Assembly: GCF_001705235.1 (NCBI RefSeq)
Contig: NZ_MCGV01000001.1
Coordinates: 992,001-1,056,000 of the forward strand
DNA length: 64,000 nt
Origin: Clostridium pasteurianum
GTDB taxonomy: Bacteria; Bacillota; Clostridia; Clostridiales; Clostridiaceae
Reading direction: 5' to 3'
Shown: positions 13,177-23,138 of the stretch, piece by piece
How positions within the stretch are numbered: the first letter of the stretch is position 1
Layout: each line of letters starts with the position of its first letter
Translations under genes and position numbers: made by a program
Notes under the pieces: model-generated
What the model was told of the DNA's origin: nothing
Databases searched by the model: none
The model's input: the letters and a program-made list of their open reading frames with translations, nothing else

Positions 13177-13908
13177 TTGGAATTAAACATATGTCACTTA
13201 TATCCCGATTTACTTAATGTTTACGGTGATATTGGAAATGTACGTATACTAAAATATAGAGCTGAAAAAAGAGGCATAAAAGTCAATGTATTTAATATAT
13301 CTCTAAAGGATACCTTTGATGCCGACAATTATGATATTACCTTCTTCGGCGGCGGTCAAGACTACGAACAATCAATAGTTTCAGATGATATCATTGATAC
13401 AAAAAAAGAAGCGATAAGTAAATACATCAATGATAATAAAGTATTCTTAGCAATTTGTGGTGGTTATCAACTCCTAGGAAAATATTACACTACACCTGAA
13501 GGTGAAAAACTTCCCGGTGTAGATATATTAAATATATTTACAGAACCCGGAAACAAAAGATTCATAGGAAATACAATTATAAAAAATGAAGATTTCAATG
13601 AGACTTATGTTGGCTTTGAAAATCACTCCGGCAGAACATATATAAATGACTTAAAACCTTTAGGCAAAGTAATTGCTGGTTATGGAAACAACGGACAGGA
13701 CGGTTATGAAGGCTGCATTTATAAAAATACCTATTGTACATATTTTCACGGTTCACTTCTTTCTAAGAATCCTGAACTTGCAGATAGATTTATAAAAACG
13801 GCCCTTGAAGCAAAATACAAAACTAAAATAACTTTAGATCCTATAGATGATTCTCTAGAGCTCAAAGCAAAAGAATTCATAGTTAATCGTGAACAAAAAA
13901 AGGGATAA
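13177..13908 (+). CDS. gatD: Lipid II isoglutaminyl synthase, glutamine amidotransferase subunit GatD
   Basis: 243 residues from TTG 13177, which follows GGTGGTG by six bases; the frame opens at 13162 but that would bury the ribosome binding site. LAICGGYQ holds the nucleophile Cys; with this start it is Cys94, the same number as in the S. aureus enzyme. FHGSLLS near residue 190 holds the catalytic His. It is a CobB/CobQ-like class I glutaminase that feeds ammonia to MurT. It overlaps the control region of murT closely (15 bases after the murT stop). The stop codon lies inside the long hairpin that starts at 13903. Confidence 0.93.
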   Translation: MELNICHLYPDLLNVYGDIGNVRILKYRAEKRGIKVNVFNISLKDTFDADNYDITFFGGGQDYEQSIVSDDIIDTKKEAISKYINDNKVFLAICGGYQLLGKYYTTPEGEKLPGVDILNIFTEPGNKRFIGNTIIKNEDFNETYVGFENHSGRTYINDLKPLGKVIAGYGNNGQDGYEGCIYKNTYCTYFHGSLLSKNPELADRFIKTALEAKYKTKITLDPIDDSLELKAKEFIVNREQKKG

Positions 13909-14142
13909 AATAATAATATTGCAGGACATTAAATAAAGGTCATAAATCTAAGGGGCTAATTATTAAAATACTAAGAAGTTTCAATAACTCGCTGAAAAAA
14001 TGCTCAGACAAATTGAAACTTCTAAGTCTTTTAACAATTAGCCCCAAAGATTTATTGACCTTTATTTAAATCGTCCTACAACATTATTATTTTATCCAAA
14101 CGGTGATTTAAGGAAAAAATTCCTCCGTACCTACGGAATTTT
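13903..14142 (-). repeat. Stop-codon hairpin element, copy 1 (truncated, minus orientation)
   Basis: 13903-14097 folds as one imperfect hairpin of 195 nt: arms of about 83 bases (outer GGATAAAATAATAAT) and a 26-base loop containing CTCGCTG and GCTCAGAC. It begins three bases before the gatD stop codon. Beyond it, 14114-14142 is the reverse complement of the core motif AATTCCGTAGG-N-ACGGAGGAATT seen in copies 2 and 3. The 5' part of the element is missing; copy 2 follows head to head. As RNA it would form a strong terminator-like structure after gatD. Confidence 0.7.
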
Positions 14143-14159
14143 GGAACTTTATAAAAAAG

Positions 14160-14574
14160 TAACAGTACTTTAGAACAATTTAAAAAGACCCTAATAAATC
14201 TTGTTTGAAAAATCTTAAAATGCTTACATATTATCATACATGATGTTTGTGCAAACCCTATCACCTGCTGACGAGCAAAGCAATGTCAACACCCCACAAA
14301 CTAATGGTTCCACGAAAACATTATTTGCGCCCAAAATTCCGTAGGAACGAAGGAATTTTCTCCTTGCTTTACTCTCTAAGGGAAATAACAGTGATGAAGG
14401 AACAATTTAAAAAAATCCTAATAAATCTTGGTTAAAAAATCTTAAAATGCTTAGATATTTCAATTTGTCTGAGCATCCTTTCAGCGAGTTATTGAAATAT
14501 CTTAGTATTTTAAGATTTTTTAGCCTTAGATTTATAGAATTTTTTTAATGTTCCAAATCACTGTTATTTCCCTT
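14160..14574 (+). repeat. Stop-codon hairpin element, copy 2 (plus orientation)
   Basis: It has three parts. A single arm (about 14160-14232) is a direct repeat of the left arm of the hairpin. A core (about 14233-14377) contains TGACGAGCAAAGCAATGTCA at 14269-14288 and AATTCCGTAGGAACGAAGG near 14336. A 197-nt hairpin (14378-14574) has arms of about 85 bases. Its 26-base loop is the reverse complement of the copy 1 loop, apart from two bases. The outer right arm covers the last three codons and stop of the deacetylase gene. No gene is seen in 13909-14563. Confidence 0.7.
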
Positions 14575-15340
14575 CGTCTATTTTTTGTTTTCTGTTGATT
14601 ATTCCCATATCTATCATTTCATTCTTTTCCTTTTCACTTACATCATCAAATGTTTTAAAAGTATATCCTTTATCCTTAATGTAATTTATAATTTCAGAAA
14701 GTGACTCTACCGTAGTTTTTTTATAATATGAATCATGCATTAATATAACAATAATCTTTTGCCCTGTACACTGCTTTTTTACGTTACCTATTATCTTGCT
14801 TTTAGGAACATAGTGAGCTTCCGCATCACCTGAGCATACATTCCAGTCTACATAATTCATTCCTCTGTCAAGTATACTTTTTCTTATACTGCTTAATACA
14901 TACTTATTTGAAACTTGATTATCAGATCCTCCAGGAATTCTGACAAATTCCAACTTTTTTTTACCTCTAACTCCACGAATTAAATTCATACATTTATCTA
15001 GATCATCATTGTAAGTGCTAAGGCTTTTATATATATCATAATTATGCGAATAAGTATGGGGCATTATACACATTTTATTTTTCACTAATTCTTTAAATGC
15101 AATGGGATTTTCCTCTTCCTTTTGCCCTACCACAAAAAATGTTGCTTTAATGTTATTTTTATTAAGTTCATTTATTATTTTTACAGTATTATTAGGTGTT
15201 GGCCCATCATCAAAAGTCAGAAAAGCAATTTTCTCTGGCGTCCCCTCTGTAGGTTTATTACATATTCCCTTTACATTTAAAGGCATTATTAAAAGAAAGG
15301 AAATCAAAGCACATAAAAAACACTTTTTATTTATTTTCAT
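14564..15340 (-). CDS. Secreted polysaccharide deacetylase (NodB domain)
   Basis: 258 residues. Signal peptide at about 1-26 (basic start, hydrophobic core, end near VKGIC); a Cys there could also point to lipid attachment, but no clear lipobox is seen. The NodB domain motifs are in order: TFDDGP (metal-binding Asp pair), HTYSH (two His), RIPGG and LMHDS. This CE4 family removes acetyl groups from GlcNAc or MurNAc polymers, most often peptidoglycan in this type of bacterium. TGGAGAT lies before ATG 15340. The last three codons and the stop are part of the 197-nt hairpin of element copy 2, which probably terminates its transcript. Confidence 0.87.
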   Translation of the reverse strand: MKINKKCFLCALISFLLIMPLNVKGICNKPTEGTPEKIAFLTFDDGPTPNNTVKIINELNKNNIKATFFVVGQKEEENPIAFKELVKNKMCIMPHTYSHNYDIYKSLSTYNDDLDKCMNLIRGVRGKKKLEFVRIPGGSDNQVSNKYVLSSIRKSILDRGMNYVDWNVCSGDAEAHYVPKSKIIGNVKKQCTGQKIIVILMHDSYYKKTTVESLSEIINYIKDKGYTFKTFDDVSEKEKNEMIDMGIINRKQKIDEGK

Positions 15341-15412
15341 TTGAATAGCATCTCCAGTAAGTATAAATTATTTTATTCTTTGTTCTTATTATCCCTTCTT
15401 TTATAAAAAAAA

Positions 15413-15438
15413 TAGAAGGTAATAATATCTACCTTCTA
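15413..15438 (-). terminator. Rho-independent terminator of clpB
   Basis: Stem TAGAAGGTA/TACCTTCTA with an 8-base loop, followed on the minus strand by eight T. It starts about 20 bases after the clpB stop. Confidence 0.85.
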
Positions 15439-15459
15439 CATAAAATGCTTATTATAAAG

Positions 15460-18057
15460 TTATTTTTTACTTATTAAGATACCAGAATTATCTGCATCAA
15501 TTTGAACAGTAGTTCCTTCATAAATTTCTCCACTAATAAACTTTTTAGCTATTTCTGTTTCAATTACATTTTCAATATATCTTTTTAAAGGTCTTGCACC
15601 ATAAACTGGATCGTAACCTTCTTTTGCTATAAATTTTTTAGCATTATCAGTAACATTAACACTTATATTTTTCTCTTTTAGATTATTTTTTATATCTAAA
15701 AGGAATATATCAATAATTTTACCGATTTCGTCCCCTGAAAGTGGCTTAAACATTATTATATCATCAAGCCTATTTAAGAATTCAGGTTTAAATCTTAATT
15801 TAAGCTCATTCATTACTTTGGATCTGGTTTCATCATCAATGGATGAATCTCCTTTATTACCTAATAGATATTGACTTCCTATATTTGAAGTCATTATTAT
15901 TATAGCATTTTTAAAGTCTACTGTATTTCCCTTATTGTCCGTAAGCCTTCCATCGTCAAATATTTGAAGGAATATATTAAACACATCATTATGTGCTTTT
16001 TCTATTTCATCAAATAATATTACGCTATATGGCTTCCTTCTAACAGCTTCTGTTAACTGTCCTCCTTCTTCATATCCAACATAACCTGGAGGTGGTCCTA
16101 TAAGCCTTGATACTGAATGCTTCTCCATATATTCTGACATATCAATTCTTATTATATTGCTCTCACTGTCAAAAAGAGTTCTTGCAAGAGTTTTCGCAAG
16201 TTCTGTTTTCCCTACACCAGTTGGGCCTAAAAATATGAATGATCCTATAGGCTTAGTCATATCCTTAAGACCTGCTCTTGCCCTTATAACAGCATTAGCA
16301 ACAGCTGTAACTGCTTCATCTTGACCTATTACCCGTTTTGAAAGTTCTTCTGGAAGTCTAATTAGCTTTTTCTTTTCCCCTTCTACAAGTTTCGAAACAG
16401 GAATACCAGTCCATTTTGAAACTATTTGAGACACCTGTTCTTCAGTAACCTCTTCACGAAGCATTGCATTTTCTCCGTTTTTCTTTATTGCTTCTTCGCT
16501 CTCTTCAATTTGCTTTTCTAATTTAGGAATCTCACCATATTTAAGTTCAGCGGCCCTGTTTAAATCATACTCTCTTTCCGCTTTTTCAATTTGTCCTCTT
16601 ACATCATCAAGCTTAGTTTTAAGATCCTTTACTCCCTGTATTTGAGCCTTTTCTTTTTCATATTTAGCGGTCATAGCTTTATCTTTTTCTTTTAAATTGC
16701 TAATTTCCTCTTCTACTATCTTTAATCTCTCAATTGAAGCCTTATCAGTTTCTTTACTAAGAGCCTCTTTTTCTATTTCCATCTGAAATATTTTTCTCTT
16801 GAGCATATCAAGATTTGTAGGCATGCTATCTATTTCCATCCTCACTGCAGCGCCAGCCTCATCAATTAAATCAATCGCTTTATCTGGCAAAAATCTTCCT
16901 GTAATATACCTATCAGATAGTTTCACAGCAGCAATTATAGCATTATCATGTATTCTAACTCCATGATGTATTTCAAATCTTTCTTTAAGACCTCTTAATA
17001 TAGATATTGCATCTTGAGGTGTTGGCTCATCTATAGTAACTGGCTGAAACCTTCTTTCAAGTGCCTTATCCTTTTCTATATACTTTCTATATTCATCAAA
17101 AGTTGTAGCTCCTATACAGTGAAGCTCTCCTCTAGCAAGCATTGGCTTTATAATATTACCTGCATCCATTGCTCCTTCAGTTTTACCTGCTCCAACTATA
17201 GTATGAATTTCATCTATGAATAAAATAATTTTACCTTCACTTTTTTCAACTTCTTTTAATACAGCCTTAAGTCTTTCCTCAAACTCTCCTCTGTATTTTG
17301 CACCTGCAATAAGAGAACCCATATCAAGTGAGAATAATACTTTATTTTTTAAGCCTTCAGGGACATCTCCTCTTACAATTCTTTCTGCAAGTCCCTCTAC
17401 TATTGCTGTCTTTCCAACTCCAGGTTCACCAATAAGTACAGGATTATTTTTAGTTCTTCTTGATAAAATTCTTATAACACTCCTTATCTCCTCGTCTCTA
17501 CCTATAACAGGATCTAATTTATGTTTTTTAGCATCTTTAACAAGATCTCTTCCATATTTATTAAGAGCATCATATGTTCCTTCTGGATCTGAAGTATCAA
17601 CTCTTTGATTACCCCTAACCTCTGCTAATACCTTTAAAAATTCTTTCCTTGATACACCATTCTTACTCAAAATCTTTCCTATAACATTAGAATCTTTATC
17701 CATTAGTGCTAGCATAACATGCTCAACACTTATATATGAATCTTTAAAATCCTTTGCTATTTTTTCGGCTCTTACAAATATTTCTTCAAATCTTCTAGTT
17801 GCATAAATTGAAGAATTTTGAGCACCCTCTCCAAGAATTTTAGGCATCTTATCAAGTTCAGCTTCTGTGTCTTTTTTAATTGCTTCTAAATTAACACCCA
17901 TCTTTTGCAGTATATTAGGTATAAGTCCATCTTCTTGAGATATAATTGCCATAAAAAGGTGGATTGTATCAATTTGTTGATGATTATACCTTATAGCTAT
18001 TGATTGACAATCATTTATAGCCTGCTGAACCTTCATTGTTAGTTTATCAACATCCAT
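15460..18057 (-). CDS. clpB: ATP-dependent chaperone ClpB
   Basis: 865 residues from ATG 18057, which has AAAGGGAAGTGG upstream; an in-frame ATG at 18090 would overlap the previous gene. The Clp N-domain (about 1-145) is followed by AAA-1 with GEPGVGKT and [10 protein letters not shown] long charged middle coiled coil (about 400-520) comes next, then AAA-2 with GPTGVGKTE and [11 protein letters not shown]. The middle domain marks ClpB rather than ClpC. It is a hexameric disaggregase that works with DnaK in the cytoplasm. It lies 19 bases after an HTH-TPR gene and looks cotranscribed with two such regulators. No CtsR-like or CIRCE site was seen in front of it. Confidence 0.95.
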   Translation of the reverse strand: MDVDKLTMKVQQAINDCQSIAIRYNHQQIDTIHLFMAIISQEDGLIPNILQKMGVNLEAIKKDTEAELDKMPKILGEGAQNSSIYATRRFEEIFVRAEKIAKDFKDSYISVEHVMLALMDKDSNVIGKILSKNGVSRKEFLKVLAEVRGNQRVDTSDPEGTYDALNKYGRDLVKDAKKHKLDPVIGRDEEIRSVIRILSRRTKNNPVLIGEPGVGKTAIVEGLAERIVRGDVPEGLKNKVLFSLDMGSLIAGAKYRGEFEERLKAVLKEVEKSEGKIILFIDEIHTIVGAGKTEGAMDAGNIIKPMLARGELHCIGATTFDEYRKYIEKDKALERRFQPVTIDEPTPQDAISILRGLKERFEIHHGVRIHDNAIIAAVKLSDRYITGRFLPDKAIDLIDEAGAAVRMEIDSMPTNLDMLKRKIFQMEIEKEALSKETDKASIERLKIVEEEISNLKEKDKAMTAKYEKEKAQIQGVKDLKTKLDDVRGQIEKAEREYDLNRAAELKYGEIPKLEKQIEESEEAIKKNGENAMLREEVTEEQVSQIVSKWTGIPVSKLVEGEKKKLIRLPEELSKRVIGQDEAVTAVANAVIRARAGLKDMTKPIGSFIFLGPTGVGKTELAKTLARTLFDSESNIIRIDMSEYMEKHSVSRLIGPPPGYVGYEEGGQLTEAVRRKPYSVILFDEIEKAHNDVFNIFLQIFDDGRLTDNKGNTVDFKNAIIIMTSNIGSQYLLGNKGDSSIDDETRSKVMNELKLRFKPEFLNRLDDIIMFKPLSGDEIGKIIDIFLLDIKNNLKEKNISVNVTDNAKKFIAKEGYDPVYGARPLKRYIENVIETEIAKKFISGEIYEGTTVQIDADNSGILISKK

Positions 18058-18076
18058 ACTTCCACTTCCCTTTTTA

Positions 18077-19342
18077 CTATATTTTTTCATCTAATTTTAT
18101 AGCTAAATTAAAATATTTTAGTGATTCTTTTACATTATCAAATTTAAAGTACATATTTCCCATTTCCATATATCTATCATATAAAGCTTCTTTGTCACCT
18201 ATTTTAATCAATAAATCAAGTGCTAAATTCATATACATTTCATAAGAATCAAAGTCTTTAAGCACATTAAAAATTTTAGATTTAAGATAATAACACTTTT
18301 CTATAAGCATATTATTATCCATTTCTATTGAATAATCTAGTATATCATCACATATATCCTTAAATTTGTGTAAATCATCACTTCTCAATATGCAATTAAC
18401 AAAATTAATCATGTATGGCGTATATTTGTAATTAAGACCTACAGGAAATAACTTAAAAGCTTTGCTAATGCATTCCCTAGCATCTTCTATTTTATCATTT
18501 TCAACCATCTTCAATCCACAGTTGTACTCATATTTAGATTTTAATTCATCATTTATATTAATATATTTATAAGCCTTATCTTTAAAGAAGTTAAACTTAT
18601 CAGTATTATCTTCTATAGATAAAAACATCATGAGATTATATATATACCCTATTTTTTCATCGTCATTTATTAAATGGATAAATTCAGTAAGTTTTTCACC
18701 TAATTGATACGCCTTATCGTGTTTATTACATAAAGCATAACATTTAGCTTCATAATAATAACTTCCTATCATTATATTAGTAAGTTCTTTATCACTGTTA
18801 TTATTATCTTTTAACTCATTTCTAATTCTACTATAATAATTTATAGCCTGCTCATATTCACCACTCATAAAAAGATATTTTCCTATATCAAGATAATATT
18901 TAAATTTATTATTTCTGTTTTTAATCTTTCTAGATATATCATAATATTCCGAAGTCACACCTTGAATTGCTGTAAGATTATTTGTATCAAGATATAAATT
19001 AAATAATAAATGCATAAATTGAAATGCAACATCATAATACTCATACTGCTCTGCGTAGTACACATTATATCTTAAATATTCATCTTTCTTATTTTCTTCA
19101 ACCTCATCCAGCTTATCAAGATTATTTTGAAATTGATCTTTAACACCATATTTCAAATATCCAAAATCAATATTAAGCTTTTTAGCTATAAATTCTAAAA
19201 TTTCATCATCAGGATTTATTTTACCATTTTCAATGCAGCTCATCTTAGATACAGATATTTTATCATCACATATATCCTTAAGTGTAAGCCTTTTATAAAT
19301 CCTTGCCCTTTTAATTTTTTCACCAACAGATAATATTTCCAT
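18077..19342 (-). CDS. HTH (Xre-type) regulator with TPR-like repeats, second of a pair
   Basis: 421 residues from ATG 19342 (AGGTGTGA upstream; GTG 19351 is also open). Residues 1-65 form a Cro/cI-type helix-turn-helix ([20 protein letters not shown], then [10 protein letters not shown]). The rest is helical with TPR-like repeats, as in RRNPP-type and other peptide- or protein-sensing regulators. It is a diverged paralogue of the gene before it, from which it is separated by about 20 bases. The neighbour clpB follows by 19 bases, so it may act in the same stress response. The ligand is unknown. Confidence 0.8.
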   Translation of the reverse strand: MEILSVGEKIKRARIYKRLTLKDICDDKISVSKMSCIENGKINPDDEILEFIAKKLNIDFGYLKYGVKDQFQNNLDKLDEVEENKKDEYLRYNVYYAEQYEYYDVAFQFMHLLFNLYLDTNNLTAIQGVTSEYYDISRKIKNRNNKFKYYLDIGKYLFMSGEYEQAINYYSRIRNELKDNNNSDKELTNIMIGSYYYEAKCYALCNKHDKAYQLGEKLTEFIHLINDDEKIGYIYNLMMFLSIEDNTDKFNFFKDKAYKYININDELKSKYEYNCGLKMVENDKIEDARECISKAFKLFPVGLNYKYTPYMINFVNCILRSDDLHKFKDICDDILDYSIEMDNNMLIEKCYYLKSKIFNVLKDFDSYEMYMNLALDLLIKIGDKEALYDRYMEMGNMYFKFDNVKESLKYFNLAIKLDEKI

Positions 19343-19361
19343 ACTTCTCACACCTATCTGA

Positions 19362-20666
19362 TTACAAATCCTTTAATACGCCGATTTTCTTGAATCTTTC
19401 AATACCACTGTTAAGATATTTAGCAGCTTCAACATCATCGCCATTATCAATATAATATTTTCCTATTATAATTGAAAACTCTGCCGCTTCTTTTTCAAGA
19501 TCCATGTTCTCAGCATACTGAAGGGCTCTTAATAAAATATTTTCAGCTTCCTTTAAGTTTTTGTTCAAGATACTTATTCTATATTTAATAAGATAATATT
19601 TGAGTACATCAAAAACATTATTTCCATCTATATTTTCTTTTATTTCATTCAAAACTTGTTGAGAATTTTCAGTATCTTTTAATTTTATGTAATTTTCACA
19701 AATATTACATAACGTTTCTATAAATTCATGTCCCTTTGTTTTTTTCCTTATCTCTTTTGCTTTATTTAAATGTATAAAAGATTCCTCTATGTTTTCAAAC
19801 TCGTAGAATAACTTTCCAAGTTCATTTTCTATTTCAGCTACAGCAAATATATTATCATTTTCTTTAAATGCTTTTAATGCTTTTTCAGAATACCTTATTG
19901 CATTATCAATATCACCAATTCTGCTGTATTCTTTAGCTAACATAAGAAGAGTCTTTGCATATTCCTTTTTATTCTCAAGTTCAGCAAACTTTTCTTTAGC
20001 TAGCAAGCAATATTTGATTGTTTTATTGCTATCATCCATTTTAAAATAAACTAGTGACATATAATAGTAAATTTCTCCTATTAAAAAGTCATTTCCAATA
20101 TCATTATCCCTTGACACTCTTTCAGCTTGTTCAAAATAACTACAAGCCGAATTATAAGCTTTTAGTTTTAGAGTAATCTTACCAAGATTTATAAATGTAT
20201 TAATTATATCTTCATATTTATTTTCTTTTATAAAAAGGACATTAGTCGAAAGAAAGAATTGTTGTGCTACCCCTAATTCATTCTTATACATATTTATGCA
20301 TCCATATAAATACAAAGTTCTTGCTTTTCGATAAGAAATTTTATAATTTTCTGCATAATACATTGCCTTTTCAAGATACTGCTCTGCTTCCGTAAGCTCA
20401 TCATTAAGCATATAAGCCTCTGCCGTATTTTCATAATATACACATATTTTTTCAGCTTGAGTTTCTTCAGATTCCATTAAATACTCAACGGATGTGTTAA
20501 GAGTATTTGCAAGATACTCAAGTAAATCCATACTTGGATTAGATTTCCCTGATTCAACAAGACTGATTTGTCCTGGTGTAATCCTGTCTCCAGCTAAATC
20601 CTTAAGTGTCATATTTAATTCTTTTCTTCTCGCTTTAATCTTTTCTCCCAAAGACAATATCTCCAT
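19362..20666 (-). CDS. HTH (Xre-type) regulator with TPR repeats, first of a pair
   Basis: 434 residues. Residues 1-65 are an Xre-type helix-turn-helix (LGEKIKARRKELNMTLKDLA, then ITPGQISLVESGKSNPS). Eight or more TPR-like helical hairpins follow, for example around EQYLEKAMYYAEN and AIRYSEKALKAF. ATG 20666 has AAAGGAAGAT upstream. It is first in a three-gene run with its paralogue and clpB. The architecture is that of a cytoplasmic DNA-binding sensor; whether it controls clpB or other genes is not visible. Confidence 0.82.
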   Translation of the reverse strand: MEILSLGEKIKARRKELNMTLKDLAGDRITPGQISLVESGKSNPSMDLLEYLANTLNTSVEYLMESEETQAEKICVYYENTAEAYMLNDELTEAEQYLEKAMYYAENYKISYRKARTLYLYGCINMYKNELGVAQQFFLSTNVLFIKENKYEDIINTFINLGKITLKLKAYNSACSYFEQAERVSRDNDIGNDFLIGEIYYYMSLVYFKMDDSNKTIKYCLLAKEKFAELENKKEYAKTLLMLAKEYSRIGDIDNAIRYSEKALKAFKENDNIFAVAEIENELGKLFYEFENIEESFIHLNKAKEIRKKTKGHEFIETLCNICENYIKLKDTENSQQVLNEIKENIDGNNVFDVLKYYLIKYRISILNKNLKEAENILLRALQYAENMDLEKEAAEFSIIIGKYYIDNGDDVEAAKYLNSGIERFKKIGVLKDL

Positions 20667-20778
20667 ACATATCTTCCTTTACTCGCTTATGTAATTTAAA
20701 TTTAATTTAATTTTTTTATTAATTTTTTACATTTATATCATGTTAATTATATAAATGTATTTTTTATTGTGCAATATG

Positions 20779-20808
20779 ATTATAACATATTTTTTCTTAA
20801 AATTCCAA
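20779..20808 (-). promoter_or_regulatory. Probable sigma-A promoter of the HTH-TPR/clpB run
   Basis: On the minus strand TTGGAA (20808-20803), 18 bases, TATAAT (20784-20779), about 113 bases before the start codon of the first HTH-TPR gene. Confidence 0.55.
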
Positions 20809-20841
20809 AAATCTAATCCATTTTTTTAATCTTTCTAAATA

Positions 20842-20867
20842 AAAATCGGATATTTCTATCCGATTTT
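20842..20867 (-). terminator. Terminator of the YtxH-like gene
   Basis: An 11-bp perfect stem (AAAATCGGATA with TATCCGATTTT) and a 4-base loop, with A/T runs on both sides, two bases after the stop codon. Confidence 0.75.
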
Positions 20868-20868
20868 C

Positions 20869-21039
20869 TTATTTACCAAGTATTTTCATTGAATCCATTA
20901 TATCCTCTGCTGTTTCTCTTATCATTCTACCTGATTTTCTGAACTTTTTTCTAGTACCTTTACTAAGTTCTGGTAATATTATCATTCCTGCTACTGCTCC
21001 AATCATTGCCCCTGTTGTTACTCCTTTTAAATACTTCAT
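20869..21039 (-). CDS. YtxH-like small membrane-anchored protein
   Basis: 56 residues. GGGAGG lies nine bases before ATG 21039. A Gly/Ala-rich hydrophobic N-terminus (residues 6-22, GVTTGAMIGAVAGMIILP) is followed by a basic helix (KGTRKKFRKSGR) and an amphipathic tail. This is the layout of YtxH-type small stress or envelope proteins, where a Gly-rich segment enters the membrane. Precise role unknown. It is monocistronic, with its own terminator directly after the stop. Confidence 0.75.
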   Translation of the reverse strand: MKYLKGVTTGAMIGAVAGMIILPELSKGTRKKFRKSGRMIRETAEDIMDSMKILGK

Positions 21040-21199
21040 AAAGCATTTCCTCCCTTTTAATCTTTAATAAACATAATTAAGTAATTTTTAACAATAATTT
21101 AAGTTTTCTTTAAAAATACAAAATCACCTAATTTATTCGTTTATATATTGTGCATTTTTCATATTTTTAAACATTCATTTTACTTGTTTTATTTACCAA

Positions 21200-21227
21200 T
21201 AGACATTAAAAAAATATCATGTATAAT
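21200..21227 (+). promoter_or_regulatory. Sigma-A promoter of the FtsH-type gene
   Basis: TAGACA (21200-21205), 16-base spacer, TATAAT (21222-21227), about 38 bases before the start codon. Confidence 0.65.
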
Positions 21228-21265
21228 TGTATTATGTAAACCACATTGACATAGGAGGATATTCA

Positions 21266-23023
21266 ATGAAACATTTAAAAAATAAACATTTTACTATCCC
21301 CACTCTTATATTTTTAATTTCATTTAGTTTACTCATGCTCTCTTCTTTACAGCATAACAAAAATTTTTATAAAACATACACAAGCTTTGAAAAAGATATT
21401 AAATTAAATAGCATTGATACCGTTTACTTAACATCATCCCCCGAAATAACTGTAAAACTTAAAGACGGTACAATTTACACTACTGATAATCCAAGAATAG
21501 ATACCTTTAAAGAAAACCTATTAAAAAGCAATATAAAAGTTTCAGAACAAAGTTTTAGAGATTTAAAAAGTACAATTTATTTAATAGTTATTTCACTCTC
21601 TCTTCTGTATATAATAATTGCATATATTAAAATTTTCAAAATATCACTACCAACAAAAAAAATTTTTGCTATAGATAAATTAGAAACCGAAAGTATAGGT
21701 GATATTGGCATAAAATTTGACGATATAGCTGGAAATGAAGAAGCAAAGGAAGGCGTTAAGGATATAATAGATTTTCTTAAAAATCCAGAAAAATACAGCT
21801 CTTATGGTGCAAGAATGCCAAAAGGTGTGATTTTCTATGGTGAACCAGGTACAGGAAAAACCTTACTAGCAAAGGCAATTGCCGGTGAAGCTAATGTACC
21901 CTTCTATGCAATGTCAGGTTCTGATTTCGTACAAATATATGTAGGTGTCGGTGCAAGTAGAATAAGACAGCTTTTTAAAAAGGCTCGTGAAAATGGAAAA
22001 GCAGTTATCTTTATAGATGAAATTGATGCTATAGGAAAGAAACGTGATGGTGGAAAGTCTGGAGGCTCAGAAGAAAGAGACCAAACTTTAAATGCTCTTT
22101 TAACAGAAATGTCTGGCTTTAAAGAAAAAGAGGGCATAGTTGTAATTGCTGCTACTAATAGAATTGATGTTCTAGACAGTGCTCTTCTCCGTCCGGGAAG
22201 ATTCGACAGACACATTGAAATAAATTTACCTGATATTTCTGCAAGAAAAAAAATCTTAAATCTTCTTACTAAGAATAAACCTGTAAGAGACATAGACATA
22301 AATGATTTAGCTCAAAAAACTGCCTACTTCTCAGGTGCCAAATTAGAAAACTTAATAAATGAAGCAGCTATAATTGCATGTAAAGATAGCAGTACTTTTA
22401 TTGAAGATAAGCATATAGATAAAGCTTTTTCTATTGTACTTGCAGGATATGAAAAAGTAGATAGATCACATATTTCTTTAAAAGATAGAAAAATAACAGC
22501 TTATCATGAATCAGGACATGCATTGGTTTCATTAAAGGTACTTCCTGAAGAAAAAATATCAAAAGTAACTATAATTCCAAGCACTAATGGCTCGGGTGGC
22601 TATACTTTAAGTATACCCGAAGACAAGATGTATCAAAGTAAAAATTATATAAAAAATAGAATTAAAGTTTTACTTGGAGGAAGAGCAGCAGAAGAAATTA
22701 TTTTTGGAAAAGATGCCATAACAACTGGAGCATACAGCGATTTAAAAAAAGTTACATCAATGGTCACAAAATTGGTAACACAGTATGGCATGGGATCAAG
22801 CTTAGGACTTCTAAATGCAGATGAATTATCTGAAATTAACTATTCAGCTTCAAATTCAGTAGTTGATGAATGCAAAGAACTAGTTGAAGAGCTCTATTCA
22901 GATACTAAAAATATTATATTAGAAAACAAAACTATACTTGAAAATATGTCAGATAAACTGATAGCTGATGAAACTCTTAACTATGATGATATTAAAGAAT
23001 TATTGTTAGGTGACAATATTTAG
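21266..23023 (+). CDS. FtsH-type ATP-dependent zinc metalloprotease
   Basis: 585 residues from ATG 21266 (AGGAGG at 21253-21258; the upstream in-frame start lacks a site). Two membrane segments (about 10-28 and 95-117) enclose a short outer domain of about 65 residues. The AAA module has GEPGTGKT and VIFIDEIDAIG, and the second region of homology ends RPGRFDRHIEI. The protease has the zinc site HESGH, with a third ligand likely in AYSDLK. It is shorter than the housekeeping FtsH (about 610-650), and the C-terminal tail is brief, so it may be a paralogue. It would degrade membrane and regulatory proteins at the inner membrane face. Confidence 0.9.
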   Translation: MKHLKNKHFTIPTLIFLISFSLLMLSSLQHNKNFYKTYTSFEKDIKLNSIDTVYLTSSPEITVKLKDGTIYTTDNPRIDTFKENLLKSNIKVSEQSFRDLKSTIYLIVISLSLLYIIIAYIKIFKISLPTKKIFAIDKLETESIGDIGIKFDDIAGNEEAKEGVKDIIDFLKNPEKYSSYGARMPKGVIFYGEPGTGKTLLAKAIAGEANVPFYAMSGSDFVQIYVGVGASRIRQLFKKARENGKAVIFIDEIDAIGKKRDGGKSGGSEERDQTLNALLTEMSGFKEKEGIVVIAATNRIDVLDSALLRPGRFDRHIEINLPDISARKKILNLLTKNKPVRDIDINDLAQKTAYFSGAKLENLINEAAIIACKDSSTFIEDKHIDKAFSIVLAGYEKVDRSHISLKDRKITAYHESGHALVSLKVLPEEKISKVTIIPSTNGSGGYTLSIPEDKMYQSKNYIKNRIKVLLGGRAAEEIIFGKDAITTGAYSDLKKVTSMVTKLVTQYGMGSSLGLLNADELSEINYSASNSVVDECKELVEELYSDTKNIILENKTILENMSDKLIADETLNYDDIKELLLGDNI

Positions 23024-23092
23024 AAGCAACTTAAAGAAAATTAAGAATGAATGACGATTTTCCGCCACTTATATCTTAAAATCTAATAATAT

Positions 23093-23134
23093 ATAACTAC
23101 CTCTGTTTCCCCCAAATGAAATGGAGGTAGTTAT
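23093..23134. terminator. Terminator between the FtsH-type and rhomboid genes
   Basis: An 11-bp perfect stem, ATAACTACCTC with GAGGTAGTTAT, and a 20-base loop, between convergent genes. Confidence 0.65.
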
Positions 23135-23138
23135 AATT

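Noticed and set aside
14076-14435. Two short frames in the intergenic hairpin region
   Set aside because: They overlap the repeat element, are on opposite strands and contain the translated core motif; no start signals.
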